A program made the position numbers and the translations under genes. Of a DNA stretch of 64,000 bases, positions 63,570-64,000 are shown piece by piece. Origin of the DNA: Secundilactobacillus silagincola (GTDB lineage: Bacteria > Bacillota > Bacilli > Lactobacillales > Lactobacillaceae); contig NZ_BCMJ01000007.1 in assembly GCF_002583405.1 (NCBI RefSeq), forward strand, positions 1 through 64,000, written 5' to 3'. The notes under the pieces are model-generated. The model searched no databases, was not told the DNA's origin, and was given only the letters and a program-made list of their open reading frames with translations. The stretch's first letter is position 1. Every line of letters begins with the position of its first letter.

Positions 63570-64000
63570 ATGTATAAATTACGACCAATTTTAAAACCGT
63601 ATTACGATAATCTTGAAAAAGGTAAGATTATGGGTATGAAGTGTCAAGATTGTGGCGACGTTGTTTGGCCACCACTACCAACTTGCCAAAAGTGCGGGAG
63701 TACGAACTTAGACTGGATTGATTTGGGAACCGAAGCTGTGATTGATGAGATTCGCTTTGAAGATTCCAGTGTTGGTGGCGACTATACCTTTAGAAAGGCC
63801 GATGAGTTCTTTGTCAGCAAGGAACCATACTGTGTTTGCGTTGGTCATTTTCCAGCTGGAACTCATCAATTCCACGCAGCTCTTTATGGTGTGACTGAAG
63901 AAAACAAAGATGAATTAACCAGTCAGTTACCATTTAAAGCGGATGCTGAGTTTATTCAGCTGGATGGCGGCTTTAAGTCAGTTGGATTTAGAGTTAGAAA
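63570..64000 (+). CDS. Zinc-ribbon/OB-fold (DUF35) acyl-CoA-binding protein, partial
   Basis: The first 143 residues are inside the window; the gene runs past the right edge. It starts MYKLRPILKPYYDNLEKGKIM after AGGAGG. Cysteines in KCQDCG (about 24-29) and PTCQKCGS (about 38-45) form a rubredoxin-like zinc ribbon, followed by an OB-fold strand region. Such proteins bridge a thiolase and a partner enzyme and bind CoA intermediates. It directly follows the thiolase gene, so the two probably form a complex. Confidence 0.87.
   Translation, partial: MYKLRPILKPYYDNLEKGKIMGMKCQDCGDVVWPPLPTCQKCGSTNLDWIDLGTEAVIDEIRFEDSSVGGDYTFRKADEFFVSKEPYCVCVGHFPAGTHQFHAALYGVTEENKDELTSQLPFKADAEFIQLDGGFKSVGFRVR

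Overview
The window reads as a chromosomal segment of a member of the Lactobacillaceae (Bacillota). Evidence for this: GC content by eye in the low-to-mid 40s, strong AGGAGG-type ribosome binding sites, many TTG starts, extended -10 promoters of the TGnTATAAT type, and gene blocks in the order known from Bacillus subtilis and lactobacilli (tadA-ffs-dnaX-ebfC-recR-yaaL; gltX-cysS-mrnC-rlmB-rae1-sigH-rpmG-secE-nusG-rplK-rplA-rplJ-rplL; tsaB-rimI-tsaD-ydiF-rex-groES-groEL). I cannot fix the species.

Layout. 1-7.5 kb: an orphan chitobiose/cellobiose-type PTS IIB gene, a POT peptide transporter, a metallophosphoesterase, a tandemly duplicated tRNA-Tyr/tRNA-Gln pair, proC, a nagA-nagR GlcNAc pair with a NagR operator inside the nagA promoter, and a TagA-like glycosyltransferase. 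7.6-18.8 kb: NAD synthesis (pncB-nadE), a yybP-ykoY (Mn2+) riboswitch controlling a P-type ATPase and an unknown small protein, tex-sprT, thrB, tRNA-Leu, a HAD phosphatase, and an orphan mannose-type IIA/IIB pair whose IIB lacks the phospho-histidine. 18.9-25.8 kb: LCP protein, AEC transporter, phosphoglycerate mutase, PepC, dUTPase, RadA. 25.8-36.4 kb: yacL, aminoacyl-tRNA synthetases, RNA processing enzymes, a SigH-type sigma factor, secE/nusG and ribosomal stalk operons with leader structures. 36.5-44.4 kb: class Ib ribonucleotide reductase with paired NrdR boxes, tadA, SRP RNA, dnaX, recR. 44.5-51.5 kb: tmk, the c-di-AMP receptor darA, holB, yabA, rsmI, an acyl-ACP thioesterase and the t6A genes. 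51.6-58.9 kb: ABC-F protein YdiF, Rex, GroES/EL with CIRCE, and a KimA-like potassium importer.

The last 5 kb (59.2-64 kb) is the accessory-looking part: a CocE/NonD-type alpha/beta hydrolase, a frameshifted LysR regulator, a perfect 18-bp palindrome, an unusual thiolase-like acyltransferase and a zinc-ribbon/OB-fold (DUF35) partner cut by the window edge. The thiolase-DUF35 pairing recalls the PhlC-PhlB part of the Pseudomonas acyltransferase and the archaeal thiolase/HMG-CoA synthase/DUF35 complex, but the substrate is unknown.

Between genes there is a small dispersed repeat family (36543-36756, inverted at 58881-59093, short relative at 44270-44383). Each copy lies directly after a gene end and carries a strong hairpin. 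The hairpin core differs between members while the flanking arms are conserved.
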